NCBI GenBank assembly: GCA_965657495.1
Contig: CBFHPD010000030.1
Location: forward strand, 1-60,219
Source: JALQTD01 sp965657495
GTDB taxonomy: Bacteria > Bacteroidota > Bacteroidia > Flavobacteriales_D > Sanyastnellaceae
Length of the DNA: 60,219 nucleotides
Direction: 5' to 3'
Translations under genes and position numbers: made by a program
Notes under the pieces: generated by a model
Database searches by the model: none
What the model saw: only the letters and a program-made list of their open reading frames with translations
What the model was told of the DNA's origin: nothing
Shown here: one piece after another, positions 8,691 through 17,426 of the stretch
Numbering within the stretch: position 1 is the stretch's first letter
How the letters are laid out: each line of letters begins with the position of its first letter

Positions 8691-9887
8691 TCAGGCCAAA
8701 TCCGCAACCGCCGCTTCAATCCGATCGCACGCCGCCATCAGCTGCTCCTCCGAAGCCGCATAGGATAGGCGAATGCACTCCGGTGTCCCAAAGGAATTCC
8801 CCCCAACCGTGGCCACGCGCCCCTGTTCGAGCAAGTAGAACGCCACATCGTCCCCCGTTTCCAACACCCGTTCGCCCGCGCGCTTCCCGAACAAGCCGCT
8901 CACATCCGGGAACAAGTAGAAGGCCCCCATGGGCTTGTTCACCTTCAGCCCCGGAATGGCTTCAAGCCGCGCGATCATCAAGTCCCGCCGCTTCAAAAAG
9001 GCCGCCCGCATCGCATCGGCAATGGACGGGTCTGCCGCCACCGCCGCCCCAGCCGCCACCTGGGCGATGGAACACGGCGCCGACGTCACCTGCCCTTGGA
9101 TTTTTGAGCACGCTTGCGCAATCCATTGCGGCGCCCCGATGTAGCCCAAACGCCACCCCGTCATCGCGAACCCCTTTGAAACCCCGTTCACCGTCACCAC
9201 CCGGTCCTGCATGCCGTCCACCGCACCCAAGCTGGCATGCGCGTCCGTGAAATTGATGAGCTCGTAAATCTCGTCGGAGATGACGATGATTTGTTCGTGC
9301 CGCTTGAAGACCTCCGCCAGCGCTTCCGTTTCGGCCAGCGTGTAAACCGAACCCGATGGGTTGCAGGGCGAGGAATAAATGACCAAGCGCGTGCGCTCAG
9401 TGATGGCCGCTTCGAGCTCTTCCGGCTGCACCTTGAAGTCGTTCTCTATGCGGGTGGGCAGCACCACGGGCGTACCGCCGGCCAGCATCACCATGTCCTT
9501 GTACGACACCCAAAACGGCGCCGGCAACAACACTTCATCCCCCGGGTTGATCAACGCCAGCACCACGTTGGTGATGCTCTGCTTCGCGCCGTTGGAGACC
9601 ACGATTTGAGAAGGGGCGTAGTCGAGGCCGTTGTCGCGCTTGAATTTAGCGCTGATGGCCTCGCGCACCCCGTTGATCCCCGGCACAGGCGTGTAGTGGG
9701 TGATGTTGTCGCGGATGGCTTGGATGCCGGCTTCCTTCAGCGCTTCAGGCGTGTCGAAATCGGGTTCGCCAAGCGAGAGGCTGATGACGTCAATGCCTTG
9801 CGCCTTCATTTCCGTGGCTTTGCGCGCCATGGCGATGGTCGCAGATTCAGAGAGGCGGTCGAGGAGGTCGGAAGTCCGGTGGTTCAT
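8691..9887 (-). CDS. pyridoxal phosphate-dependent aspartate aminotransferase
   Basis: A 398-aa fold-type I aminotransferase (class I/II, Igamma-like). The PLP-lysine motif is NGVSKGFAMTGWRLGYIG (Lys within SKGF). SLGEPDFDTPEAL near the N-terminus and SSPCNPSGSVY are the usual aspartate aminotransferase segments. It interconverts aspartate/2-oxoglutarate and oxaloacetate/glutamate in the cytoplasm; side activity on other amino acids cannot be judged. An upstream ATG at 9911 lies inside the -7 box, so the ATG at 9887 (MNHRTSDLLDRLSES) is the better start. It is transcribed alone between rfaE1 and the symporter gene. Confidence 0.92.
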   Translation of the reverse strand: MNHRTSDLLDRLSESATIAMARKATEMKAQGIDVISLSLGEPDFDTPEALKEAGIQAIRDNITHYTPVPGINGVREAISAKFKRDNGLDYAPSQIVVSNGAKQSITNVVLALINPGDEVLLPAPFWVSYKDMVMLAGGTPVVLPTRIENDFKVQPEELEAAITERTRLVIYSSPCNPSGSVYTLAETEALAEVFKRHEQIIVISDEIYELINFTDAHASLGAVDGMQDRVVTVNGVSKGFAMTGWRLGYIGAPQWIAQACSKIQGQVTSAPCSIAQVAAGAAVAADPSIADAMRAAFLKRRDLMIARLEAIPGLKVNKPMGAFYLFPDVSGLFGKRAGERVLETGDDVAFYLLEQGRVATVGGNSFGTPECIRLSYAASEEQLMAACDRIEAAVADLA

Positions 9888-9908
9888 GTTGTTGCGTATT
9901 CGTCGGTC

Positions 9909-9916
9909 CAAATTTA
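9909..9916 (-). promoter_or_regulatory. -7 promoter box (TAAATTTG) of the aminotransferase gene
   Basis: Perfect TAnnTTTG match on the minus strand, 21 nt before the ATG at 9887. It overlaps an alternative upstream ATG, which argues against that start. Confidence 0.65.
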
Positions 9917-9969
9917 CTTTCCCCTACGAAGCGCACCCCCTCCAAGTTGCGCTTTTTGCTCCTCAGCGT

Positions 9970-11445
9970 TCATTTCTGCGACAAGGCCGCCAGCCCCGCG
10001 AACATCAGCCCCCCGTTCACCGCGAGCAGGGCAAAGCCAAAGCTGAACCCAAACCCCGCACTCAGCCCGGCCTCGAGGCCATAACAGGCGAGGGGAGCGG
10101 CCACGGCCAGCGCCGGGATCCACCGGTCGTTGACGGAGCGCCGCGACACCAGCCCGAAGGCGAACAGCCCGAGCAGCGGGCCGTAAGTGTAGTTGGCGGC
10201 GGTGAAAATGGAGGCGAGGACGCTCCGGTCGGTGGACATGCTGAAGGCCAACATGACCGCAGCGAGCAGGAGGGTCATGCCGATGTGGACCTGCTTGCGG
10301 ACCGACTCGGCGCGGTCGGAGGGGATTTGGTCCACCTCCAGCAAATCCACGCACACGGACGTGGTCAAGGCCGTCAGCGCGCTATCCGCCGAGCTGAACG
10401 CCGCAGCCATCAGGCCCACCAGGAACATCAACCCCACGGCCCATCCCAACTCCCCGCTCAACGCCACTCCCGGGAACAGGCCGTCCGTCCGCTCCGGCGA
10501 CCACCCCATGGCATCCGCTTGCAACCACAGCACCGCCCCGAGGAACAGGAACAACACGTTCACGCCCACCAACACCACCGCAAAGGACCCCATGTTCCAC
10601 CGCGCCTCCTTCAAATTCCGACACGCCAAGTTCTTCTGCATCATGTCCTGGTCCATCCCCGTCATCGTCGCCGCCACAAAGGCCCCCGCCAGCACATGCT
10701 TCACCGCGTGATTCGGCGCCTTCCAGTCGTCCAACACCCACACGCCTGTCAAGCCCTTCGCCTCCGCGGCCGCCCACAGCGCGCCCCAATCCCCGTCCGT
10801 CAGCGCATCCGCCACGGCATCCACGGCAAGCACCACGGCCACGAGCATCGCCGCGGTCTGCAGGGTGTCCGTCCACACCACCGTGCCCAGCCCTCCTTGT
10901 CGCGTGTACCCGTAAATGACGCCCAGCACCGCCAAGGCCGTCAATGCCACGCCCACCGGCCATTCCAACCCGCCCAGCGCGACGTGCACATCCCACCCGA
11001 GCGGTTCCAAGACGAACAGCTGCAGCACGAGCACCACGAGGAACAACCGGAAACTCGCCCCCACCACCCGGGAGAGGAGGAAAAACACCGCACCGGTTCG
11101 GTACGCCTGCGGCCCAAACCGCTCCCCGAGGTACCCGTAGATGCTCGTCAGGTGCATCCGGTAATACAGCGGCATCAACACCCCCATGATGAAGGCGTAC
11201 CCGAGGAGGTACCCGAAGACCATTTGCAGGTAGGTGAATCCCTGGGCGGCCACTTGGCCCGGCACGCTGATGAAGGTCACCCCGCTGAGCGATGCGCCGA
11301 TCATGCCAAAGGCGACCACGTACCAAGGAGTTGTCCGCCCGGCGAGGAAGAATCCGTCGTTGCTCTTGCGCGCCGTCAGGCGGCCGATGACGGCGAGGAG
11401 GGCGGCGTATCCGAGGAACACCGCGATGACATGGCTCGGTTGCAT
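9970..11445 (-). CDS. sodium:solute symporter (SSS family)
   Basis: A 491-aa inner-membrane protein with about 13 hydrophobic helices. The N-terminus places a helix (VIAVFLGYAALLAVIGRL) before SNDGFFLAGRTTPWYVVAFG and GASLSGVTFISVPG, the typical start of SSS-family sodium symporters; GMDQDMMQKNLACR later in the protein is also characteristic. Substrate unknown (family members carry sugars, amino acids, sialic acid and others). The frame stays open to 11802 but that part is antisense to recR; ATG 11445 was chosen because the protein begins as the family does and a -7-like box sits 4 nt upstream. It is divergent from recR with 52 bp between starts. Confidence 0.88.
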   Translation of the reverse strand: MQPSHVIAVFLGYAALLAVIGRLTARKSNDGFFLAGRTTPWYVVAFGMIGASLSGVTFISVPGQVAAQGFTYLQMVFGYLLGYAFIMGVLMPLYYRMHLTSIYGYLGERFGPQAYRTGAVFFLLSRVVGASFRLFLVVLVLQLFVLEPLGWDVHVALGGLEWPVGVALTALAVLGVIYGYTRQGGLGTVVWTDTLQTAAMLVAVVLAVDAVADALTDGDWGALWAAAEAKGLTGVWVLDDWKAPNHAVKHVLAGAFVAATMTGMDQDMMQKNLACRNLKEARWNMGSFAVVLVGVNVLFLFLGAVLWLQADAMGWSPERTDGLFPGVALSGELGWAVGLMFLVGLMAAAFSSADSALTALTTSVCVDLLEVDQIPSDRAESVRKQVHIGMTLLLAAVMLAFSMSTDRSVLASIFTAANYTYGPLLGLFAFGLVSRRSVNDRWIPALAVAAPLACYGLEAGLSAGFGFSFGFALLAVNGGLMFAGLAALSQK

Positions 11446-11449
11446 GGGG

Positions 11450-11457
11450 CAAAGATG
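11450..11457 (-). promoter_or_regulatory. -7-like box (CATCTTTG) of the symporter gene
   Basis: One mismatch to TAnnTTTG; exactly 4 nt before the ATG at 11445 on the minus strand. Confidence 0.45.
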
Positions 11458-11485
11458 GGCCGCGCGCCGCAATCCTCCCGCGCTG

Positions 11486-11493
11486 TACCTTCG
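11486..11493 (+). promoter_or_regulatory. -7-like box (TACCTTCG) of recR
   Basis: TACCTTCG differs from TAnnTTTG by T to C at position 7, a variant repeated before other genes here (42225, 56013). It lies exactly 4 nt before the recR ATG. Confidence 0.5.
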
Positions 11494-11497
11494 CGCC

Positions 11498-12130
11498 ATG
11501 GAATTGCCTTCCCGCTTGATGGAAGTGGCGGTGGACCAAATGGCTTCCCTGCCCGGCATCGGCCGCAAGACGGCCTTGCGCCTCGTCCTCCACCTGCTCA
11601 AACGCGATGAGGAGCGCGTGGCGTCCTTCGCCCAGTCCTTCATCGACCTGCGGGCAGGCGTGCGCCCGTGTCCGGTTTGCGCGAACCTAACGGAAGCGGA
11701 CCGGTGCTCCATCTGCAGCGATCCGGCGCGGGACGGCCGCACGATTTGCCTCGTGGAGGACCTCCGCGACCTGCTGGCCATCGAGCAACTTGGCCTGTAC
11801 AAGGGCCGCTACCACGTGCTCGGCGGGGTCATCAGTCCCATGGACGGCATCGGCCCGTCCGACCTGACCACGGCGCTCCTGCTCGAGCGGCTGAACGATC
11901 CAGAGTGGGTGGCCGGAACGGAGGACGAGCTGCCGGTGGAAGTCATTTTTGCCCTGCCCACCACGATGGAAGGGGAAACCACGGCGTTCTACCTCCACAA
12001 GAAGTTGGCGCCGCTCGGGGTCCGGGTGACGGCCATTGCGCGGGGCATCGCGGTAGGCGACGACTTGCAGCATGCCGATGAAGCGACCTTGGCCCAAAGC
12101 CTGAATCAACGCCTGCCTTACAGCACATGA
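11498..12130 (+). CDS. recR: recombination mediator protein RecR
   Basis: A 210-aa DNA-repair protein that works with RecF/RecO to load RecA at gaps. In order: helix-hairpin-helix ASLPGIGRKTALRLVLHL (residues 16-33), C4 zinc finger with Cys58, Cys61, Cys70 and Cys73, then the TOPRIM domain beginning ICLVEDLRDLLAIE. The YHVLGGVISPMDGIGP segment is highly characteristic. The ATG at 11498 gives the family's normal N-terminus; the open frame upstream is antisense to the symporter gene. It starts a rightward block and its stop overlaps the GT2 start by 4 bp (ATGA). Confidence 0.96.
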   Translation: MELPSRLMEVAVDQMASLPGIGRKTALRLVLHLLKRDEERVASFAQSFIDLRAGVRPCPVCANLTEADRCSICSDPARDGRTICLVEDLRDLLAIEQLGLYKGRYHVLGGVISPMDGIGPSDLTTALLLERLNDPEWVAGTEDELPVEVIFALPTTMEGETTAFYLHKKLAPLGVRVTAIARGIAVGDDLQHADEATLAQSLNQRLPYST

Positions 12131-14082
12131 GCGCCACGCCCGACCTGTCCGTCATCATCGTCAACTACAACGTGGAGCACTTCCTCGAGCAGTGCCTCAC
12201 GTCGGTGGAGCGCGCGGTGCGCCGGCTGGAAGCGCAGGGCGGTCGTGCAGAAGTGTTCGTGGTGGACAACCGATCGGTCGACGGCTCGTGCGCCATGGTC
12301 CGCGAGCAGTTTCCGTGGGTGACTTTGATGGCGCTCGAGGAGAACGTGGGGTTTTCGCGGGGCAACAACGTGGCCATCCGGGCGTCGCAAGGCCGTTGGG
12401 TCCTCCTGCTCAATCCGGATACCGTGGTGAAGGAGGAGACGTTCACCCAAACCCTGGCCTACGCCGACGCCCACCCCACCCTCGGAGGACTCGGGGTGCC
12501 CATGGTGGACGGGGCGGGGCGGTACCTCCCCGAGTCCAAGCGCGGCTTGCCCACCCCGTGGGCCTCCTTGTGCAAGATCACAGGCGCCTACCGGTTGGCC
12601 CCGCGTTCCGAACGGTTCAATCGCTACTATTTTGGCCACATCCCCCGCGACCAAACCGCGCCCATCGAAATCCTCTCCGGCGCCTTCATGTGGATGCGGC
12701 GTGCGGCCCTTGACGAGGTAGGGCTGTTGGACGAGGAGTACTTCATGTACGGGGAAGACATTGATTTGTCCTGGCGGCTGATCCAAGGCGGGTGGGAAAA
12801 CCATTACTTCACGGGCACGTCCATCATCCATTACAAAGGCGAGAGCACGAAGAAGGGTTCCTTGAACTACGTGACGGTCTTCTACGGGGCGATGCTCATC
12901 TTCGCCTCCACGCATTTTGAGGGGCGGCAGGCGCGGTTGCTGACGTACTTGATCCGGCTGGCGATTTACCTGCGGGCGGGGCTGGCGGTGGCGCGGCGAG
13001 CGGTGGACCGGTGGGGCTTGCCCGTGGCGGAGGCGGCGATGTTGTTTGGGGGGCTGCTCGCCATCTTGCGGGTTTATTCGGAATTCACGGGGATTGTGTA
13101 CGATTTGCAGTTGGCGGCGACGGCGTTTGCGGTGTACGCGGCGGTGTGGACGGCGGCGGTGGCGTGGAGCGGCGGGTACGACCGGCCTTGGCGGCTGGGC
13201 AACGTGTTGCGCGGGGTGGGGATCGGCGGGCTGGTCTTGATGGCGGGGTATGGTTTGCTGCCCAAAACCGTGCAGTTTTCCCGCGCGGTCCTGTTGTTGG
13301 GAACCGTTTGGGCCGGGGTGACCTTCATCGGCATCCGTTCCATCGTGGCGCGCAAGGGCTGGCGGCATGCGGTCAAGCGGCGGCGCCTCGTTGTGGCTTC
13401 CCGCGCTGCCCTCGCCGAGTTGATTCCGGTGTTGCATGGGGCGGCCGGGGTGTCCGGGACGTGGGCTTTGACGCCCGAACGGGAGGACGGCGGTGCGGTG
13501 GCCGGGGTGCCGGTAGTGGGGGCGTTGGCGGATTTGGCCGAAGCGATCCGGATCCACCGGGCAAACGAGGTGGTGTTCAACGGCCGGGACTTGTCGGCTG
13601 CGGCCATCATCGACGCCATGATTGGGGCCGGTGGGGCCGGGGTGCAATTTCGGATTGCTTGGTCGCCGGGCAGCCCGTTGATCGGTCCTGGTGGGCCGGA
13701 GGGGCTTGAAGGCGTGGTGGACGTGCAGCGGGCCATCCACATGCCGGAATCCCGTCGGAAAAAGCGCCTGTTTGACCTCGTTGTGGCGGGCGCTGTGCTC
13801 TTCGCGGCACCGCTCCTCTGGGTGAGCGGGCGGCGCGGGTGGGGGCGAGCGGCGTTCGATGTGCTGTTTCGCCAATGGACGTGGGTAGGCTTTTCATCTC
13901 CGCGCAAAGGCTTGCCAACCATGCGAAAGGCTGTGTTGCCGCGGTCGGAATCGGAGGACGAACGGGGTCGGTTGCGAGCGGATTTGGCCTACGCCAGAGA
14001 TTATCGGTGGACAACAGACCTGTCAGTCGTCCGCAACGCCTTAATTTTGCACCGCGCAATACAACGATATGGCAACGATTGA
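12127..14082 (+). CDS. GT2 glycosyltransferase fused to a sugar-transferase-like membrane module
   Basis: A 651-aa protein. Residues 1-~270 are a GT2/GT-A domain: VIIVNYN at 9-15, VVDNRSVDGS at 45-54, LNPDT (DxD-like) at 95-99 and GEDIDLSWR near 214. From ~290 come several membrane helices, a Rossmann-like stretch containing VVGALADLAEAI and EVVFNGRDLSAAAII, then RKKRLFDLVVAGAVLF and TWVGFS. The latter segments resemble the CoA-binding and membrane part of polyprenyl phosphoglycosyl transferases, but the catalytic core of that family is not recognisable. It probably adds a sugar (rhamnose-like by family) in surface glycan synthesis. It overlaps recR by 4 bp and the E2 gene by 14 bp. Confidence 0.82.
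   Translation: MSATPDLSVIIVNYNVEHFLEQCLTSVERAVRRLEAQGGRAEVFVVDNRSVDGSCAMVREQFPWVTLMALEENVGFSRGNNVAIRASQGRWVLLLNPDTVVKEETFTQTLAYADAHPTLGGLGVPMVDGAGRYLPESKRGLPTPWASLCKITGAYRLAPRSERFNRYYFGHIPRDQTAPIEILSGAFMWMRRAALDEVGLLDEEYFMYGEDIDLSWRLIQGGWENHYFTGTSIIHYKGESTKKGSLNYVTVFYGAMLIFASTHFEGRQARLLTYLIRLAIYLRAGLAVARRAVDRWGLPVAEAAMLFGGLLAILRVYSEFTGIVYDLQLAATAFAVYAAVWTAAVAWSGGYDRPWRLGNVLRGVGIGGLVLMAGYGLLPKTVQFSRAVLLLGTVWAGVTFIGIRSIVARKGWRHAVKRRRLVVASRAALAELIPVLHGAAGVSGTWALTPEREDGGAVAGVPVVGALADLAEAIRIHRANEVVFNGRDLSAAAIIDAMIGAGGAGVQFRIAWSPGSPLIGPGGPEGLEGVVDVQRAIHMPESRRKKRLFDLVVAGAVLFAAPLLWVSGRRGWGRAAFDVLFRQWTWVGFSSPRKGLPTMRKAVLPRSESEDERGRLRADLAYARDYRWTTDLSVVRNALILHRAIQRYGND
14042..14049 (+). promoter_or_regulatory. 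-7 promoter box (TAATTTTG) inside the GT2 end, for the E2 gene
   Basis: Perfect TAnnTTTG match 19 nt before the E2 ATG at 14069, located within the last codons of the preceding gene. It would let E2 and the downstream genes be transcribed independently. Confidence 0.6.
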
Positions 14083-15382
14083 AATCCTCCTCCCGAAGAT
14101 GGGCGAAAGCGTGGCAGAGGCCACCATCACGAATTTGGTTGCCCAAGCGGGGCAGTCCGTTGAAGCCGATGAGCCGATTGTAGAAATCGCCACGGACAAG
14201 GTGGACAGCGAAGTGCCGGCACCGGAAGACGGGGTGCTGGTGGAATGGCTGGTGGGGGAAGGTGACGTGGTCCAGGTGGGCGCGCCCATTGCCCGGTTTG
14301 AGGTAGGGGGCGATGGGGCGGCAGCTGCTCCGGCGGCACAGGCCGCAGCTCCGGCGCCGGCTCCTGCTCCAGAAGTCGTCGAAGCCCTCGAGGCGCCGCT
14401 GAACGGCATGCCTCCTCGCGTGGGCGAAAGCGGTCGGTTCTACTCGCCGCTGGTCCGCAGCATTGCCGCAGCGGAGGGCGTCAGCACGGCTGAATTGGAA
14501 ACGATTGCGGGCAGTGGCAGCGAAGGCCGGGTCACGAAAAAGGACATCCTGGGCTACCTTGAGCAGCGCGGTCAAGCGCCGGCAGCGCCTGCACCCGCGG
14601 CAGCTCCGGCAACGGCAGCGCCTGCTCCTGCGCCTGCACCCAAGCCGGCGGCGCCTGTTCCGGTTTCCGGCTCCGATGAGATCATCGAAATGGACCGGAT
14701 GCGCAAGATGATCGCCGAGCACATGGTGCGCTCTGTGGCGACTTCTCCGCACGTGACGTCGTTTGTGGAAGCGGATGTGACGCGGATAGTGCAGTGGCGC
14801 CAGAAGAACAAAGCGGCTTTCGAGGCGAAAACAGGGGAGAAGCTGACCTTTACGCCCCTCCTCGCCGAAGCCATCATCAAGGCCATCCGCGATTTCCCCG
14901 GTGTGAATGCCCAAGTGGACGGCGACCGGATCATCCTCAAAAAGGACATCAACCTCGGCATGGCGGCCGCCCTGCCCTCTGGGAACCTCATCGTCCCCGT
15001 CATCAAGCACGCTGACCAGTACAACTTGGTGGGCTTGGCGCGCCAAATCAACGACTTGGCAAATCGCGCGCGGGCAGGCAAACTCGGCCCCGACGACATC
15101 GCAGGCGGCACGTACACGATGTCCAACGTGGGCACCTTTGGCAACGTCATGGGCACGCCCATCATCAACCAGCCGCAGGTCGGGATTTTGGCCTTGGGCG
15201 CCATCCGCAAGAAGCCGGCGGTCATTGAAACACCGGAAGGCGATGTCATTGCGGTGCGCCACATGATGTTCCTCTCGCACAGCTACGACCACCGCGTCGT
15301 GGACGGCCAACTCGGGGGCAGCTTCGTGCGCCGAGTCGCCGATTACCTGGAGTCCTTCGACCCCAACCGCACCATCGATTGA
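14069..15382 (+). CDS. 2-oxo acid dehydrogenase dihydrolipoamide acyltransferase (E2)
   Basis: A 437-aa E2 core protein. Residues 1-80 form a lipoyl domain with TDKVDSEV (lipoylated Lys44), followed by an Ala/Pro-rich linker, a peripheral subunit-binding domain at about 122-165 (SPLVRSIAAAEGVSTAEL), a second Ala/Pro linker, and a catalytic domain ending SHSYDHRVVDGQLGG with His408 and Asp412. It transfers acyl groups to CoA in the cytoplasmic complex. The sequence looks closer to branched-chain or generic 2-oxoacid E2s than to classical multi-lipoyl PDH E2; the exact substrate is unsure because no E1 or E3 gene is adjacent. It overlaps the GT2 gene by 14 bp and the exonuclease frame at its stop. 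Confidence 0.9.
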   Translation: MATIEILLPKMGESVAEATITNLVAQAGQSVEADEPIVEIATDKVDSEVPAPEDGVLVEWLVGEGDVVQVGAPIARFEVGGDGAAAAPAAQAAAPAPAPAPEVVEALEAPLNGMPPRVGESGRFYSPLVRSIAAAEGVSTAELETIAGSGSEGRVTKKDILGYLEQRGQAPAAPAPAAAPATAAPAPAPAPKPAAPVPVSGSDEIIEMDRMRKMIAEHMVRSVATSPHVTSFVEADVTRIVQWRQKNKAAFEAKTGEKLTFTPLLAEAIIKAIRDFPGVNAQVDGDRIILKKDINLGMAAALPSGNLIVPVIKHADQYNLVGLARQINDLANRARAGKLGPDDIAGGTYTMSNVGTFGNVMGTPIINQPQVGILALGAIRKKPAVIETPEGDVIAVRHMMFLSHSYDHRVVDGQLGGSFVRRVADYLESFDPNRTID

Positions 15383-15393
15383 AACAGCACGAC

Positions 15394-16230
15394 ATGGATT
15401 GGTCCCAAATGAATTTGAAGCGCCCCTTGGTGGTGCTCGACTTGGAAACGACCGGGACCGATGTAGGCAAGGACCGGATTGTGGAAATTGCCATGATCAA
15501 GGTGTCTCCGGACGGCTCCGTGGTGAAAAAGCCAGAGCAGCGGGGGAGCGAGCACCGCATTTTAGTCAATCCCGAGATGCCCATTCCGCGGGAAGCGAGC
15601 CTCGTCCACGGGGTGTGGGACGCGGACGTTGCCGGAAAGCACACGTTCAAGCAGCTCGCGCCGCGCTTGGTGCAGTTCTTGGACAACTGCGACCTGGCGG
15701 GCTTCAACAGCAACCGCTTCGACATCCCCATGCTCGCGGAAGAATTTTTGCGGGTGGGGGTGGATTTTGGACTGGAAGGCCGCAACCTGATCGATGTCCA
15801 AAACATCTTCCACAAGATGGAGCAGCGGACCCTGCGCGCCGCGTTCAAATTTTACTGCGGGAAAGAGCTCGATGGCGCGCACGAGGCGCTGCCGGACACC
15901 GAGGCGACGCTGGAGATCCTGTGGGAGCAGCTGCACAAGTATGCTGAAGCGACGGTCCTTGATAGCATGGGCGAGCCGGTGGGACCGGTGCCGCAGGACA
16001 TGGACGCGTTGCATGCGTTTTGCCAGCGCCAGCCGTTTGCCGACCTCGTGGGGCGGTTCATTTACGGGGAGGATGGTGAGGTGCTGTTCAACTTTGGCCA
16101 GCACAAGGGGAAGCGGGTGAAGGACATCTTGCAGGTCAACCCCGGTTATTTCGGGTGGATGATGGATGCGGATTTCCCGAACTACACCAAACGCACGTTG
16201 CGGAAGGTGTGGGAGGAAATGAAGGGATAA
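15394..16230 (+). CDS. DnaQ-like 3'-5' exonuclease with C-terminal DUF3820-like segment
   Basis: A 278-aa protein. The exonuclease domain shows the DEDD pattern: VVLDLETTGTD (Asp16, Glu18), NSNRFDIPML (Exo II) and HEALPDTEATLEIL (Exo III). The C-terminal ~55 residues contain FNFGQHKGKRV and NPGYFGWMM, matching the small DUF3820/QSregVF-type module found after exonuclease domains in Bacteroidota. It likely trims 3' ends of DNA or RNA; the substrate is unknown. A TTG at 15379 overlapping the E2 stop and an ATG at 15409 are alternative starts; ATG 15394 is a compromise. The stop TAA shares one base with the next ATG. Confidence 0.85.
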   Translation: MDWSQMNLKRPLVVLDLETTGTDVGKDRIVEIAMIKVSPDGSVVKKPEQRGSEHRILVNPEMPIPREASLVHGVWDADVAGKHTFKQLAPRLVQFLDNCDLAGFNSNRFDIPMLAEEFLRVGVDFGLEGRNLIDVQNIFHKMEQRTLRAAFKFYCGKELDGAHEALPDTEATLEILWEQLHKYAEATVLDSMGEPVGPVPQDMDALHAFCQRQPFADLVGRFIYGEDGEVLFNFGQHKGKRVKDILQVNPGYFGWMMDADFPNYTKRTLRKVWEEMKG

Positions 16231-17396
16231 TGGCGGCACGCCGGGCGGTGGTGCTGGTTTCGAATGACCTGAGCTTTGATCAGCGGGTTCGGAAAACCGT
16301 GGCCACGCTGGAATCGGAGGGATGGGAGGTCGAGGTGTGGGGGCGGCGGTTGCCGGATTCCGTGGAAGTGGCGTGGTCGGCCAATACGCGGCGTTTCAAG
16401 CTGCCTTTTCAACGAGGTCCGCTCTTCTATGCCGCATTGCAGGCGGTGTTTTTGTGGAAATTGCTCACGACCCGGCGGCCGGATTTGATTTGGGCGAACG
16501 ACTTGGACACGCTGTTGCCGGCGCACCTTGTGGGCCTGTTGCGCAAGGTGCCGCGGGTGTACGATAGCCACGAGTTTTTTACCGAAGCGGAGGGCTTGAC
16601 TGGAAGGCCGCTTCAACGAGGCGTGTGGCTGGCGCTGGAACGTTGGGTCTTGCCGCGTCAGCGGGCCGTGATCACCGTCAATGACGGCATCGCGGATGCC
16701 TATGCCGCGCGTTACCCGAAGGCGCGCTTCGGCCGCCCCTTGGTGGTGCGGAACATGCCGGTCAAGCGGGCTGAGCCCGTGGCTCCCGATCGCACACGCT
16801 GGGCCGCTTATGGGGTGCCAACGGATCAGCCGATTGCCTTGCTCCAAGGCGCGTTCATGGACCGCGACCGGGGAGCCAAGCTCGCGGTGGAAGCCCTCGG
16901 CTACGGCAGCGGGTGGCGCTTGGTCTTGGTCGGGGCGGGCCCGGAGTTCGATTGGGCGCGCTCGCAGCAAGCCCAGTGGGAGGGGCGCCTGCACTGCTTG
17001 CCGCGCTTGCCGTTTGACGAGCTGGCGGGGTTGACGGCGTCGGCAGATGTGGGCCTGTCGCTGGATTTGGGCCACCACGGCAACTTTTACATGAGCCTGC
17101 CGAACAAGCTTTTCGATTACATCCACGCGCGGATTCCGGTGATTGCGACGCCCGTGCCGGAGGTGCAGCGGGTCGTGGAGACGTTTCATGTAGGCCAAAT
17201 CCTGCCCAATCCTTCGCCCGCCGCCCTCGCCGAGGCCCTTCAGGCCCTGCTGCGCTGCCCCGCAACCGAATGGCGGCCGGCCTGCGAAACTGCGGCCCAG
17301 GCCTTGCACTGGGATGCCGATGCCGCCCAAATCCACACTGCGGTCACATTGGCAACAAAAAGAATGCCCGAACTTGCCAAGGATTCGTCCCTTTGA
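16230..17396 (+). CDS. GT4-like glycosyltransferase (GT-B fold)
   Basis: A 388-aa protein. The N-terminal half begins VVLVSNDLSFDQRVRKTVATL, a typical start of Bacteroidota GT4 family enzymes, followed by DLIWANDLDTLLPAHLV and VYDSHEFFTEAEG. The C-terminal half has LVLVGAGPEFDWA, ADVGLSLDLGHHGNFYMSLPNKLFDYIHARIPVIATPVPE split over the usual nucleotide-sugar binding region. It probably acts in cell-surface polysaccharide synthesis at the inner membrane. The ATG overlaps the exonuclease stop by one base, so it is translationally coupled and closes the recR block. Confidence 0.86.
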   Translation: MAARRAVVLVSNDLSFDQRVRKTVATLESEGWEVEVWGRRLPDSVEVAWSANTRRFKLPFQRGPLFYAALQAVFLWKLLTTRRPDLIWANDLDTLLPAHLVGLLRKVPRVYDSHEFFTEAEGLTGRPLQRGVWLALERWVLPRQRAVITVNDGIADAYAARYPKARFGRPLVVRNMPVKRAEPVAPDRTRWAAYGVPTDQPIALLQGAFMDRDRGAKLAVEALGYGSGWRLVLVGAGPEFDWARSQQAQWEGRLHCLPRLPFDELAGLTASADVGLSLDLGHHGNFYMSLPNKLFDYIHARIPVIATPVPEVQRVVETFHVGQILPNPSPAALAEALQALLRCPATEWRPACETAAQALHWDADAAQIHTAVTLATKRMPELAKDSSL

Positions 17397-17426
17397 GGCG
17401 TATCTCGTGTTGACTGAAAGCCTGCC

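Noticed and set aside
9700..11610. 636-aa open frame antisense to the aminotransferase and symporter genes
   Set aside because: Arg/His/Gln-rich shadow; the minus strand encodes conserved families.
12118..13875. 585-aa minus-strand frame over the GT2 gene
   Set aside because: Pro/Arg/His-rich shadow; plus strand carries GT2 motifs.
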